The notes beneath the pieces were generated by a model. That model was not told the DNA's origin and ran no database searches. It worked only from the letters and a program-made list of their open reading frames with translations. 64,000 nt of DNA from Ctena decussata. Lineage: Eukaryota; Mollusca; Bivalvia; Lucinida; Lucinidae. Made by a program: the position numbers and the translations under genes. The stretch spans positions 4,744,803 to 4,808,802 of the forward strand of contig OZ022515.1 of NCBI GenBank assembly GCA_963989385.1. The letters are read 5' to 3'. Shown here in pieces: positions 59,001-64,000 of the stretch (the stretch's first letter is position 1; the number at the start of each line of letters is the position of its first letter).

Positions 59001-59379
59001 TGTAGTGAACATTGTAAAATTATGTGTGTTCTTTTTTAAATAAATATGAACTAATCTAAACATATATATTCATCATATAAAATGCAACAATGCTGGTCAC
59101 TTTGTTTCAGAAGCTGGTACAGATATGCGGAAGAAAGGACCCACCATAAAACCGTGGAGCAAAGAGGAAATATCAGCTATTAAACGCCATCTGCAGGGAC
59201 ATATAAATATTATGAAATGCCATGGCAAAAAGGCTTGTGAAGAAGCTATAAATAAACAACCAGCTCTTAAAAATAGAGACTGGAGAAGTGTAAAATACAA
59301 GGTGGCGTATCTCATTTCAAAGAAAAAAGAAAGGCAGAACAAGCCTAAGGAGAAGACAAAGTGCAAATCCAAGAAGTAG
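25979..59379 (+). CDS. KMT5A-like SET / repeat-exon / zinc-finger / tyrosine-recombinase fusion gene (whole split gene)
   Basis: Coding exons: 25979-26041, 28366-28477, 29084-29228, 30622-30762, 31128-31200, a tandem array of 105-bp exons (33,051-49,170), 50405-50456, 50800-50915, 51450-51513, 52145-52227, 53440-53623, 54424-55696, 56115-56382, 57652-57826, 58229-58339, 59111-59379. All have AG/GT borders and every phase pair agrees. With 13 repeat exons the frame runs about 1,497 residues: SET module 1-178, repeats 179-633, acidic linker 634-799, zinc fingers and recombinase core 800-1372, acidic and Myb-like tail 1372-1497. From memory, fish and other animals have uncharacterised proteins with the same zinc-finger/recombinase/Myb-like order, some near KMT5A-like SET genes; I could not check this. 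A single transcript is inferred, not shown; two separate genes remain possible. Confidence 0.72.
26770..26890 (+). repeat. fragment of GTGAGG...TTACTGACCGTTCC dispersed repeat
   Basis: Shares GGTTGGGGCC, TAAAACCGGTTTAAACCCCC and TATTACTGACCGTGCCAAGG with the retroposon at 35,134-35,737 and with diverged copies at 49,870-50,220, 52,880-53,200 and 58,690-58,930. Confidence 0.6.
26925..26998 (-). repeat. possible tRNA-derived SINE head
   Basis: On the minus strand, GCGAGTTCGATCTCGATC resembles a pol III B box (GGTTCGANTCC). It lies about 45 nt after GATAGTCTGACCTC. The match to a tRNA is weak. Confidence 0.35.
27600..27690 (-). repeat. dispersed repeat, GTTTCGGCCAAT family (minus copy)
   Basis: GATGAGGCCTAATTAATTTG followed by GCCGAAACTAGCCTGG is the complement of the core seen at 59,600-59,630. 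Confidence 0.6.
28366..28477 (+). CDS. exon 2: pre-SET helix of KMT5A-like module
   Basis: Phase 0 in, phase 1 out. It encodes VPRRCRKRVRPPDIAKTF, VKKRIDQNGFLVKYINNFI and G. This corresponds to the helical segment before the SET domain in KMT5A, which leads directly into the GRG turn; the split Gly codon completes at the next exon. Borders are GGCAG and GTAAGA. Confidence 0.75.
29084..29228 (+). CDS. exon 3: SET domain, first part
   Basis: Encodes GRGVFADREFEQGEFLLEYS, then GKLLSGDAARG and DTDYTYHFEFKGES. GRGVFA and the FLLEYSG strand match the N-SET block of KMT5A, where SAM binding starts. Borders are TTTTTAG and GTAAGT; phase 1 in, phase 2 out (the split codon becomes Cys). Confidence 0.85.
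29390..30110. repeat. intronic repeat with GGCGTTGG minisatellite
   Basis: Contains a GGCGTTGG/GGCGTCGG tract at 29,462-29,502, then CCAAACCATATGATGG and AGGTCAAGGTCAC-type blocks recurring through 29,830. An ACACAC/C-rich run lies at 29,889-29,930. It is non-coding and lies inside the intron between SET exons 3 and 4. Confidence 0.55.
30622..30762 (+). CDS. exon 4: SET domain, middle with NH motif
   Basis: Encodes CIDATKEPSDGPSLCRLVNH, then GNHKRDRNANMKY and VEVEGIPHLCLFSTR. CIDATKE plus RLVNH corresponds to the C/VDAT and RLxNHS block of KMT5A, which lines the SAM pocket; the usual NHS is NHG here. GIPHLCLFSTR matches the following strand. Borders are TTTTTTTTCCAG and GTATTC; phase 2 in, phase 2 out. 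Confidence 0.87.
31128..31200 (+). CDS. exon 5: SET domain end with YDYG motif
   Basis: Encodes RILQGEEILYDYGVKNLPWQ and KQKQ. GEEILYDYG is the ELxYDYG signature with the catalytic-site tyrosines; PW matches the KMT5A C-terminus, where the protein family normally ends. The exon leaves in phase 0 at CAG/GTACAC, the phase needed by the repeat exons. Reading through the donor gives 10 more residues and a stop at 31,231. Confidence 0.85.
31294..31299 (+). terminator. possible intronic polyadenylation signal (short SET isoform)
   Basis: AATAAA lies 61 nt after the stop (31,231-31,233) reached if exon 5 is not spliced. This could end a free-standing SET protein of about 188 residues. AATAAA is common in AT-rich DNA, so this is only suggestive. 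Confidence 0.35.
31344..32397 (-). pseudogene. mariner transposase pseudogene
   Basis: Reading the minus strand from an ATG at 32,397: MAEKGNVVTEEHRVYCKIRT, then TVTKWAGLLQRRWNEVKDPP (DNA-binding domain), GEDARYIVEEIG, ARWIPHILTSEQKGVRVEKA (family signature ahead of the catalytic core), VTGDGIFYKPDCKE (first catalytic Asp block) and TFDSTITIKHAAKKA (decayed second Asp block). It ends near NWTERLEKCV. Several frameshifts break it. One end is CGAGAGGCACTTGGAAAGT next to TA at 31,342; the other end is not found. It lies in the intron between the SET module and the first repeat exon. Confidence 0.82.
33051..33155 (+). pseudogene. repeat exon copy 1, acceptor lost
   Basis: The 105-bp frame is open (DLNAYPDNLISFSDSQAS...), but the acceptor reads GTTACAT instead of GTTACAG. 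Its start also differs from the consensus at three residues. Splicing into it is unlikely at the usual site. The donor GTAATT is intact. Confidence 0.7.
34618..34722 (+). CDS. repeat exon copy 2 (type B)
   Basis: GTTACAG acceptor, GTAATT donor, 35 codons in phase 0. DLHVDPDNQISFSDSQASDD then PTQLSSKASTTAVVK; the only copy ending in Lys (ATG to AAG). Confidence 0.75.
35134..35737 (+). mobile_element. 5'-truncated retroposon in a repeat-array intron
   Basis: Starts GTTGGGACCGGAGCC and ends GCATACTTTTTACTTTT. It is nearly identical to the complement of 11,828-12,424 inside the Ngaro-like element. It splits the intron unit between TTTGAAAGG and TACCTTTATAG, which are adjacent in the other units (for example 37,938-37,958). 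Confidence 0.8.
36278..36382 (+). CDS. repeat exon copy 3 (type A)
   Basis: Intact splice borders, 35 codons. DLHADPDNQIRFSDSQASGD then PTQLSSNAATTAVVM; Ser to Arg at residue 11. Confidence 0.75.
36981..37112. repeat. intronic inverted duplication
   Basis: CTTGCTATGTACATCT (36,981-36,996) and CATGCTAGAAAGTGGACAT (37,008-37,026) reappear complemented at 37,055-37,070 and 37,087-37,106. This makes a large hairpin upstream of repeat exon 4. The same structure occurs at 43,537-43,685 upstream of exon 10. Confidence 0.75.
37431..37535 (+). CDS. repeat exon copy 4 (type B)
   Basis: Intact splice borders, 35 codons. DLHVDGENQISFSDSQASDD then PTQLSTKASTTAVVM. The Gly-Glu pair is shared only with copy 10, 6,569 bp downstream. 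Confidence 0.75.
38374..38652 (+). mobile_element. tRNA-derived SINE, copy 1
   Basis: The head (38,375-38,447) is tRNA-like: ATAGCACAATCGGTAGTGCA (A box region), CTGACTCATAAGTCAG (anticodon stem-loop with CAT) and GGGTTCGAAACCC (B box). The acceptor stem no longer pairs fully. A roughly 200-nt body follows and a tail of ATCA repeats. It is inserted in the intron before repeat exon 5. Confidence 0.88.
38788..38892 (+). CDS. repeat exon copy 5 (type A)
   Basis: Intact splice borders, 35 codons. DLLADPDNQISFSDSQASAD then PTQLSSNAAATAVVM. Its upstream intron carries the first SINE insertion. Confidence 0.75.
39891..39995 (+). CDS. repeat exon copy 6 (type B)
   Basis: Intact splice borders, 35 codons. 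DLHVDAENQISFSDRQASDD then PTQLFSKASTTAVVM. Confidence 0.75.
40954..41058 (+). CDS. repeat exon copy 7 (type A)
   Basis: Intact splice borders, 35 codons. DLHADPDNQISFSDSQASGD then PTQLSSNAATTAVVM; nearly identical to copy 9. Confidence 0.75.
41772..41876 (+). CDS. repeat exon copy 8 (type B)
   Basis: Intact splice borders, 35 codons. DLHVDPDNQISFPDSQASDD then PTQLSTKASTTAVVM. The intron before it is about 250 bp shorter than usual because of a deletion near 41,609. Confidence 0.75.
42837..42941 (+). CDS. repeat exon copy 9 (type A)
   Basis: Intact splice borders, 35 codons. DLHADPDNQISFSDSQASGD then PSQLSSNAATTAVVM. Confidence 0.75.
43537..43685. repeat. intronic inverted duplication, second copy
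   Basis: Same hairpin as 36,981-37,112 with a more complete right arm (TTTCTAGCATGAAATAATAA), 6.56 kb downstream. Confidence 0.75.
44000..44104 (+). CDS. repeat exon copy 10 (type B)
   Basis: Intact splice borders, 35 codons. DLHVDGENQISFPDSQASDD then PTQLSTKASTTAVVM. Confidence 0.75.
44942..45213 (+). mobile_element. tRNA-derived SINE, copy 2
   Basis: Nearly identical to 38,374-38,652, at the same position of the unit (after TTTAGCATTAAATGAG). It was therefore copied with the array rather than inserted twice. The tRNA-like head is 44,943-45,015. Confidence 0.88.
45349..45359 (+). pseudogene. repeat exon copy 11, truncated by internal deletion
   Basis: The acceptor and first 11 nt (GATCTGCATGC) are present, then the sequence jumps to AAGGTTAAATTGGCATGG, an intron segment normally about 560 bp further on. 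There is no donor; if used as an exon it would reach a stop within about 20 codons. Confidence 0.8.
45851..45955 (+). CDS. repeat exon copy 12 (type B)
   Basis: Intact splice borders, 35 codons. DLHVDADNQISFSDSQASDD then PTQLSKKASTTAVVM. Confidence 0.75.
46915..47019 (+). CDS. repeat exon copy 13 (consensus type)
   Basis: Intact splice borders, 35 codons. DLHADPDNQISFSDSQASDD then PTQLSSNASATAVVM; closest to an inferred ancestral exon. Confidence 0.75.
48004..48108 (+). CDS. repeat exon copy 14
   Basis: Intact splice borders, 35 codons. DLHADPDKQISFSDSQASDD then PTQLSSKASTTAVVM; intermediate between types A and B. Confidence 0.75.
49066..49170 (+). CDS. repeat exon copy 15 (last, most diverged)
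   Basis: DLQADPDNQISFSDIQASDD then PTQLSSNASAAAVVM. The donor is GTGAGT rather than GTAATT, and its intron is diverged from the rest. It may therefore be the original exon at the edge of the array. Confidence 0.78.
49870..50230 (+). repeat. diverged copy of the GTGAGG...TTACTGACC dispersed repeat
   Basis: Shares GAGGTTGGGGCC, TAAAACCAGT, the CCCAATTATTTAGAACTGACC-like region and TCAGTTCCTG with 35,400-35,720, in the same order. Confidence 0.55.
50405..50456 (+). CDS. linker exon, basic
   Basis: Poly-T tract then CTAG acceptor. Encodes MRSTQRPHRKKQRTAKL, phase 0 in, phase 1 out at GTAATA. Lys/Arg-rich; could act as a nuclear localisation segment (inference). Confidence 0.65.
50800..50915 (+). 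CDS. linker exon, acidic
   Basis: TTTCAACAG acceptor, GTGAAA donor, phase 1 in, phase 0 out. Encodes DWHAVSDDDMGVSDDSFNDP, PYIPPNGYDSM and SDDESDSQ. Asp/Ser-rich with SDDD/SDDE clusters typical of casein kinase 2 sites. Confidence 0.78.
51450..51513 (+). CDS. linker exon, basic and Ser-rich
   Basis: TTCTTATAG acceptor, GTAAGT donor, phase 0 in, phase 1 out. Encodes TKSTKISSSLKLKVKQRERQ and K. Confidence 0.72.
52145..52227 (+). CDS. linker exon, acidic
   Basis: TTATTTCAG acceptor, GTGAGT donor, phase 1 in, phase 0 out. Encodes KPCAGKDVVENSESDHSEAS then ETYPILTN. Confidence 0.72.
52880..53200 (+). repeat. diverged copy of the dispersed repeat
   Basis: Shares a CTAACCGTTCC...GTTGCGGGTGCATTTG block and TTTGGGATTGATTCAGTCAG then TTTCTGACG with other copies in the window (26,770; 51,180; 58,870). 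Confidence 0.5.
53440..53623 (+). CDS. exon with EDLSDD acidic minirepeats
   Basis: ACATTTCAG acceptor, GTGAGC donor, phase 0 in, phase 1 out. Encodes ICQQVWRTENKDLSDDN, then four DLS(D/E) units: KDLSDDN, EDLSDAY, EDLSDDN, EDLSEDD. The DNA shows matching minirepeats built on GAAGATCTGTCTGATGATAA. The phase and the split codon G/TT join exactly to the zinc-finger exon. An alternative acceptor (CAG at 53,449-53,451) would shorten it by four residues in frame. Confidence 0.75.
54424..55696 (+). CDS. large exon: two zinc fingers and N-terminal recombinase core
   Basis: TTACTTGCAG acceptor, GTGAGG donor, phase 1 in, phase 2 out, 424 codons. Early CVFCGIYDYRLPRHYERHH is a C2H2-like finger. HCEYCKGCFLKNNLWRHQKK followed by C is a C2HC-like finger. 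A basic stretch KGKRRRPQR follows, then a long helical domain in the position of the recombinase core-binding domain (DFMYDKHAKSQREYISQELR...). Near the end IIMFNRRRSGETSKILLKDY holds the box I arginine (R-S-G-E, about 55,575). From memory, fish and mollusc proteins of unknown function share this order. There are no disruptions, and it is the strongest coding signal in the window. Confidence 0.9.
56115..56382 (+). CDS. recombinase catalytic exon: beta-hairpin lysine and second arginine
   Basis: TTTAAAG acceptor, GTATGA donor, phase 2 in, phase 0 out. Encodes LDMIALRGKKGRSVTIIVTP (the RGKKGR hairpin would supply the catalytic Lys), NPFLFARGSGLNNIRGSD and GATNMRKYIATVVQ. In tyrosine recombinases this last block is HxxR; here it is TNMR with Arg at 56,356-56,358 and Thr in place of the first His. 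As I recall, the related fish proteins have the same kind of replacement. Confidence 0.88.
57652..57826 (+). CDS. recombinase catalytic exon: LGH box and nucleophile tyrosine
   Basis: TTAACAG acceptor, GTATAA donor, phase 0 in, phase 1 out. Encodes VLNLNEAELEWLSNHLGHTT, then AVHKEYYRNQGAAIQLGKVA and KTLIAMDQG. LGH (His at 57,703) followed by KEYYR (Tyr at 57,727 and 57,730) is the tyrosine-recombinase box II pattern. With the earlier R, K and R, most of the catalytic set is present, so strand cleavage activity cannot be excluded. Confidence 0.9.
58020..58160 (+). repeat. dispersed repeat, GTTTCGGCCAAT family
   Basis: TATCCTTTGGAAGCAAGGAT, CTGGGCCAG and GTTTCGGCCAATAAGACCTC are shared with 59,527-59,640. 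It lies in the intron before the acidic exon at 58,229. Confidence 0.7.
58229..58339 (+). CDS. acidic exon
   Basis: TTGTTTAG acceptor, GTGCTT donor, phase 1 in and out, so skipping keeps the frame. Encodes DLPDDIVTEGLSDDEGDDML then NDEMTEVQDEVSEIHATG. Another SDDE-type cluster. Confidence 0.8.
58402..58477 (+). repeat. 3' fragment of the 35,134-35,737 retroposon
   Basis: TGAGGGCTGGATTTGGATTT, CAGTTCCTGGTCTTTGCATA and CTTTTTACT match the 3' 75 bp of the full copy. Confidence 0.75.
58968..59005 (+). CDS. possible alternative terminal exon
   Basis: ACCTATAG acceptor with matching phase 1. Encodes DDGDDDENSIVV then a stop. AATAAA follows at 59,039-59,044, 34 nt after the stop. This would give an isoform lacking the Myb-like tail. 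The small size keeps confidence low. Confidence 0.45.
59111..59379 (+). CDS. last exon: Myb/SANT-like basic C-terminus
   Basis: TTTGTTTCAG acceptor, phase 1 in, stop at 59,377-59,379. Encodes KKGPTIKPWSKEEISAIKRH, then LQGHINIMKCHGKKACEEAI, QPALKNRDWRSVKYKVAYLI and a Lys-rich end. The three regularly placed Trp/hydrophobic positions (PWSKEE, NRDWRSVKYKV) suggest a Myb-like DNA-binding fold. From memory, fish proteins with the same zinc-finger/recombinase architecture end in a similar segment. Confidence 0.85.
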
Positions 59380-59524
59380 GTCCTTCACACTAAGAACTAC
59401 ACAAAAGGTTTGGTAAATCAAAACTGTATAAATTATTTGCTTTTATCTTGAGACTGTAAGTGAATAGCCATGGGCGTCTGAATACCTGAACTGACGGTTA
59501 CTGATACAATATGTTCTATAAAAG

Positions 59525-59770
59525 GGTTATCCTTTGGAAGCAAGGATCACACTAAAGAACTGAAAACTGTCGAGTGTACAAGTTTTCTGGGCCAGACTAG
59601 CTAGTTTCGGCCAATTAGGCCTCATCAGTGACCCTCAAATATTTTAAAGTTCTACAATGGAATCAATGATCCAAAAGGACTAGAAAATAAAATCTACACT
59701 ATGATGAAGGGCAGGGAGACTTTTTACGGTGACCACACAGTCCCATTCACCAGCTGTAGTGAAGTTCAAT
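59525..59770 (+). repeat. dispersed repeat, GTTTCGGCCAAT family, longest copy
   Basis: Covers GGTTATCCTTTGGAAGCAAG, CTGGGCCAGACTAGC, GTTTCGGCCAATTAGGCCTC and CATCAGTGACCCTCA. It continues with the GGGAGACTTTTTACGG region that matches 1,995-2,020. It lies just after the gene's stop codon, so it may sit in the 3' UTR. Confidence 0.65.
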
Positions 59771-60338
59771 ATGTTCTAGCTTTGCTCGCTCTTTAATATG
59801 CAAATAAGCCTCGTCATTGATCCTCTTGGAAAATGCAGTAACATGCATTACTCTAACAGATTATGACAGAAGTACTTTCTAGCTTATGTCTTACATAAGG
59901 TGCAGACAACAATTGTATTTAACCTTTTCTCCGGTATGGTAGTGCCACAACAAAATTTCTGTGAACTTAAGATGATGTAAAGCGTATAACTTCGTCTGAT
60001 TCTTGGGCCTTATGTGATGCATTTTAATACCGAAGTTTAGGTATATCAGATCCAAATTGATTTAAAAAAAAAACAGATTTAATCATGCCCTGTCTTTTAG
60101 ATAACAAATTAATTTGCTTTAAATCAACAAGAATTTGTATGATCGATTTCTGTCAGGATAAAAATAGGTTCTGTTGGCTGAAAAATAAGAATTAAGCAGG
60201 CTGTGTATTGAGAAGTACTGTCTGCGGAGATGCATGACTTGAGAGACAAGAACAAGTTAATTTCACTCGCTCCTTGGAACCCTTTGTGTAGAACAGAGCC
60301 TTTAGTAATGATCTTTTTCGGGTTGCCGGACATATGTG
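59770..60338. other. no recognised gene
   Basis: AT-rich spacer with a poly-A run near 60,063. I see nothing coding. Confidence 0.4.
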
Positions 60339-60884
60339 TTAAAGGTAGGTTCCTGTACTTTGGAATGCATCATAATTTTGATGATCTTTCATCCAAGTTG
60401 TTGGAAAGCACTTATAAAAGGGAATGAATAAGTTTCACTAAAAATTGTAAATCAAAAAAATATTAGAAAAGTTGTTACGCAAGGGATTTCCTAACTCTGC
60501 TTCGCACACCAGTTAGCGCTATTTTTAGTTCGCGCCAAAAATAGATAACGCAGCTGAGGTCATGCTGCATTGCATTTTGGGATAGTTTTAACCCATCCAC
60601 TATGCCAGGACCTCTAGGAGAGCTCACGATAAGGGAAAATTGACCTTTGGAGAATGGCATCAGAAATCGCGCACTTATAGACATAATAATCATAGTTATT
60701 TTTAGAACTGGAATTCCAACGAAAGAAAATAAACCAAAAGGGAAAACGACTATTTTCTTCAACATCTGACGAGTTTCTCAGTAGCAACAAATTCAGAAAA
60801 ATAAGACAATTCAATACTGCTCAGAAAAAGACGAAATTATTTTGTGGACAACTTGTTATCGCTAGTACAGGAACCTACCTTTAA
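60339..60884. mobile_element. TTAA-flanked inverted-repeat element
   Basis: TTAA at 60,339-60,342 is followed by AGGTAGGTTCCTGTAC (60,343-60,358). The exact complement GTACAGGAACCTACCT (60,865-60,880) is followed by TTAA (60,881-60,884). Perfect 16-bp terminal repeats with TTAA duplications resemble a non-autonomous piggyBac-type element, although the usual CCC/CCY end is absent. The 506-bp interior has no recognised gene. Confidence 0.65.
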
Positions 60885-61129
60885 CCAGAATGTGCAATGT
60901 TCAATGTAGGCTTATTTGCTCCTTTACTTTTTGCAGATGACTGTAATCAGATTTCCTCACGACACAGTCTAATGTTTTGATATCATACTTTAAGGATCTG
61001 TCAGTTCGTGTTTTGCTAAAAATTTCAACCAATGCATTTTGTCCGAAACGGAGTTGGCAAAACGGATATGTACTTGTATGATTATAATTTATGATTTTAA
61101 ACCAATGTAGCATAATCAAATTATTTTTA

Positions 61130-62545
61130 TCATGATGGACGTATGCTTTAATAGTTTGAAAGCAATTATTATAAGTTGCTAAACACCAAATGATTGATAA
61201 TACACTAAATATAGATCATGATGAACACGCATTCAACATCTAGTTATTGCATACATTTCATTATGGTTGAAGTATGCTGTGTTGAATTGCAAGCAATAAT
61301 TATATGTTGCAAAGCACAAAATGATTGATTATATACTTGAATAGGTCATGTGAAGCGTCCAATCAACATCTAATTATTGAATATAATTTTCATCATGATG
61401 GCAATATGCTTTGTTGTTTTGAAAGCAATAATTATATTTTGCAAAACACTGAATGATTGACTATGCAACAGAATAGATCAGGATGAACATGCATTCAAAA
61501 TCTAATTATTGATTTTTTTTCATCATTATGGAACTATGCTTTGTTGGTTTGCAGTCAATACTTATATGTTGCAAAGCACAGAATGATTGATTATATACTT
61601 GTATAGATCTTGATGAACGTGCATTCAACATCTAAATATTGAATATGTTCTTTTTCATCATGATAGAAATATGCTTGGATGGTTTGAAAGCAATAATTAT
61701 ATGTTGCAAAGCACAGAATGATTGATTATTTACTAGTATAATTCACGATGAACGTGCATTCAACATCTAATTATTGAATCTAATTTTTATCATGATGGAA
61801 GTATGTAGTCGATGTAAAATCAGTTTTATAAGTCACAGCACAAAATGATCGATTTTATCCTGGAATCATAATGAAACAGGCATTCAACATCTTCATGGAT
61901 ATGATTGTTTAGCATAATTGAAGCATGTTGTGTTTGTTTTTCAATGCAAAAAGTATATGTTGCAAAGTACTGAATGATTGATTATTAATTAATATCGATC
62001 ATGTTCAACATGCATTCAACATCTTATTATTGAATATGTTTTTTTTTCATAATGATGTGTTGATTGGAAACCAATAATTATATGTTGCAAAGCACAGAAT
62101 GATTGATTATATACTAGTATAGATCATGATGAAAGTGCATTCAACATCTTATTATTGAATACATCTAATTATTGAATATTTTATCGTGATGAAAGTACGC
62201 TTTGTTGATTTAAAATCAATTTAATGTTGCAATGTTGCAAAAGATTGATTGTATCCTAGTAGCATGATGGAACATGCATTCAACATCTAAATATTAAATG
62301 TGATTTTTATCATGATTGAAGTATACTTTGTTAGTTCGAAAGATTGATTGTATCCTAGTAGCATGATGAAACATGCATTCAACATCTAAATATTAAATGG
62401 GATTTTTATCATGATTGAAGTATACTTTGTTAGTTCGAAGTCAATAGTTATATGTTTCAACACACAAAATGATTGATTGTATACTAGTATCATGGTGAAA
62501 CGTGCATATTACATTTAATTATTGAATAAAGTGATAAATACATTT
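61130..62545. repeat. satellite of about 130-bp units, about 11 copies
   Basis: Each unit carries GTTGCAAAGCACAGAATGAT, TGATTATATACTAGTATAGA, TGCATTCAACATCTAATTAT and CATCATGATGGAAGTATGCT with substitutions. Unit starts fall near 61178, 61308, 61438, 61568, 61694, 61835, 61959, 62082, 62237, 62345 and 62455. The stretch 62,262-62,334 is repeated almost exactly at 62,343-62,420, a recent local duplication. Confidence 0.85.
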
Positions 62546-64000
62546 GGTTGTTATTGCGTTTTAACATATAACATCTATTCAAGTCCGAGAGACATGTGAG
62601 TAACAATCCCATTTTTGTGCTCAGTAAGGTTTTCCATAAACGTCTTTGTTCGTAAATGTATATTTAACGACTGAAATTTGCTATCTAAAGTGCATACATT
62701 TTACTTGCTCGTTACTTGTATTGAGTTTGAATGTTCGCATCAGCAAAATTTAGATTATTCGAGAGATAGGAAGGATTTTAGCCAGACCTGTGATGAATGA
62801 CAATAACTTGTTGCATCCTTTATCACACCTGAAAATAGTTATAACTAACTGCCTGATAACAATTTGTTTATTCCAATGGTAATAAATAGGAGGTGAGCGA
62901 ACCTGTGGCATGAGTACATCACTTAATACTTACATTTAATGTCAAATATAAATTTTCAGTGAGGCCATGTTATCAATGGTGAGAAATTGTTGTTTCTTAT
63001 ATGGCCATTGGCTATTCCGTCAAAAGAAAGAAGCAAAACTATTCCGACATAAGAAAAAGCAGAACCAACGTAAAAGAGAACATATCTTTCATTTCATGGT
63101 AAAATGCAGTTGTTCGTGTCAATAGGGGCATTACCCTTCCATATGTTGTTAACAGTGGACTGATACATGAAGATATACGCCCGACAATGAATAATTGACA
63201 AATTAAACAATTCTCACACTAAAATGTGAGTGTAATCAAAATTGGTACAGCTCATTCGATAGTGCTGAGATCATGATCGAGTGGTGTCAAGGATTCGAAC
63301 CCCCGGGATAAATATTTTCATCCTATCTTACTTGTTATATATTTATTGTGACAAAAAATCCCTGTTCACAATTAAATAAGTAGGGCAATAACATTTGTTT
63401 GAGAATGAAATATAGGAATCTAAACACCCATCTCTTACAAGATAATTTTGAAACCTATAATTTGTTAAGTGGTCGCTTCAAAACGAAATGATGCTTACGT
63501 TTGTATATAGTACAATACGTTTTAACCCTCATCCCCCCCTCCTCCCCCCCCCCCCCCAACAACAAAAAAAAGTAATAATAATGAATACTTATATTTTTCA
63601 TTTGAAATCATTTGTTAAAGAAACATTTATAAGGCAATAAGAGACTTTACCACAATATCATGATTGTTTTGATATAGATTTGGCATTTGGAGGTAAATCT
63701 TTGAAATTAAATATTTTGTAAATAAGAGTAAGTTAGATTCATTGATTGATTGATTGCTGTTTTGCCCACATCAACGCAAGATTGGAAGAATACACATGAA
63801 GGTCACTTTCTTACTATATTTGATTGCTATTCTTTTTATATATGCTTATTGGGATCAATATTCATTAAATTCACCATACTTCGCCTGAATGCTATAATTA
63901 CAATTAACAATATGTACAATTGTATGCGTTTAAATTATCCTTATACATTGTAGAAAACATAATGTTCTTTCTTAGATAATACACGCAGGCTAAATTGTTT
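62546..64000. other. no recognised gene; repeat traces
   Basis: AT-rich end of the window. A possible tRNA-like SINE head lies at 63,246-63,312 and a C-rich run at about 63,534-63,558. A GATTGATTGATTG tail-like tract at 63,740-63,757 resembles the complement of the ATCA tails of the SINEs at 38 and 45 kb. Confidence 0.4.
63246..63312 (+). repeat. possible tRNA-derived SINE head
   Basis: AGCTCATTCGATAGTGCTGA could be an A box region. AAGGATTCGAACCCCC is a good B box match 35 nt further on. The stems do not pair as a functional tRNA. Confidence 0.4.

Noticed and set aside
60475..60814. Overlapping minus-strand frames
   Set aside because: No recognised motif; they lie in the interior of a small inverted-repeat element.

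Overview
The window is animal nuclear DNA: AT-rich, with split genes that have GT/AG introns and many degraded transposons. The repeat content (a Ngaro-type tyrosine-recombinase retrotransposon, pogo and mariner elements, tRNA-derived SINEs, intronic tandem arrays) fits a marine invertebrate, most likely a bivalve mollusc. That organism call is an inference from style, not from a marker gene.

The left part (1-25,960) appears to be transposon-derived or non-coding. In order it holds a mariner-type TIR element (2,191-3,184), a rearranged non-LTR retrotransposon fragment (about 3,560-5,850), a foldback MITE (7,331-7,553), a complete but inactive minus-strand Ngaro-like element with split direct repeats (9,747-17,413) inserted in a short tandem repeat, and a decayed pogo-superfamily transposon with a PHD-like C-terminus (about 20,886-23,776).

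The right part (25,979-59,379) is best read as one long plus-strand host gene of about 29 coding exons. Exons 1-5 encode a KMT5A/SETD8-like SET methyltransferase module. They are followed by a 16-kb array of fifteen copies of one 105-bp phase-0 exon, each carried by a roughly 1.06-kb intron-exon unit; thirteen copies have intact splice sites. Next come acidic Ser/Asp-rich exons and a large exon with two C2H2/C2HC-like zinc fingers and the N-terminal part of a tyrosine-recombinase fold. Two exons then carry the recombinase catalytic core (R, K, R, H, Y), followed by an acidic exon and a Myb/SANT-like basic C-terminal exon. Every intron phase matches across all junctions and the spliced reading frame stays open for about 1,497 residues. 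I infer a chromatin or DNA-associated protein joining a histone H4K20-type methyltransferase to a domesticated recombinase through a repeat linker of expandable copy number. Possible short isoforms are seen after the SET module (stop plus AATAAA in the intron) and before the last exon (alternative terminal exon with AATAAA).

Introns of this gene carry a mariner pseudogene, two copies of one tRNA-derived SINE insertion, a 5'-truncated retroposon also found inside the Ngaro element, and inverted duplications. The region right of the gene (59,380-64,000) holds dispersed repeats, a TTAA-flanked inverted-repeat element, a roughly 130-bp satellite, and no gene that I recognise.
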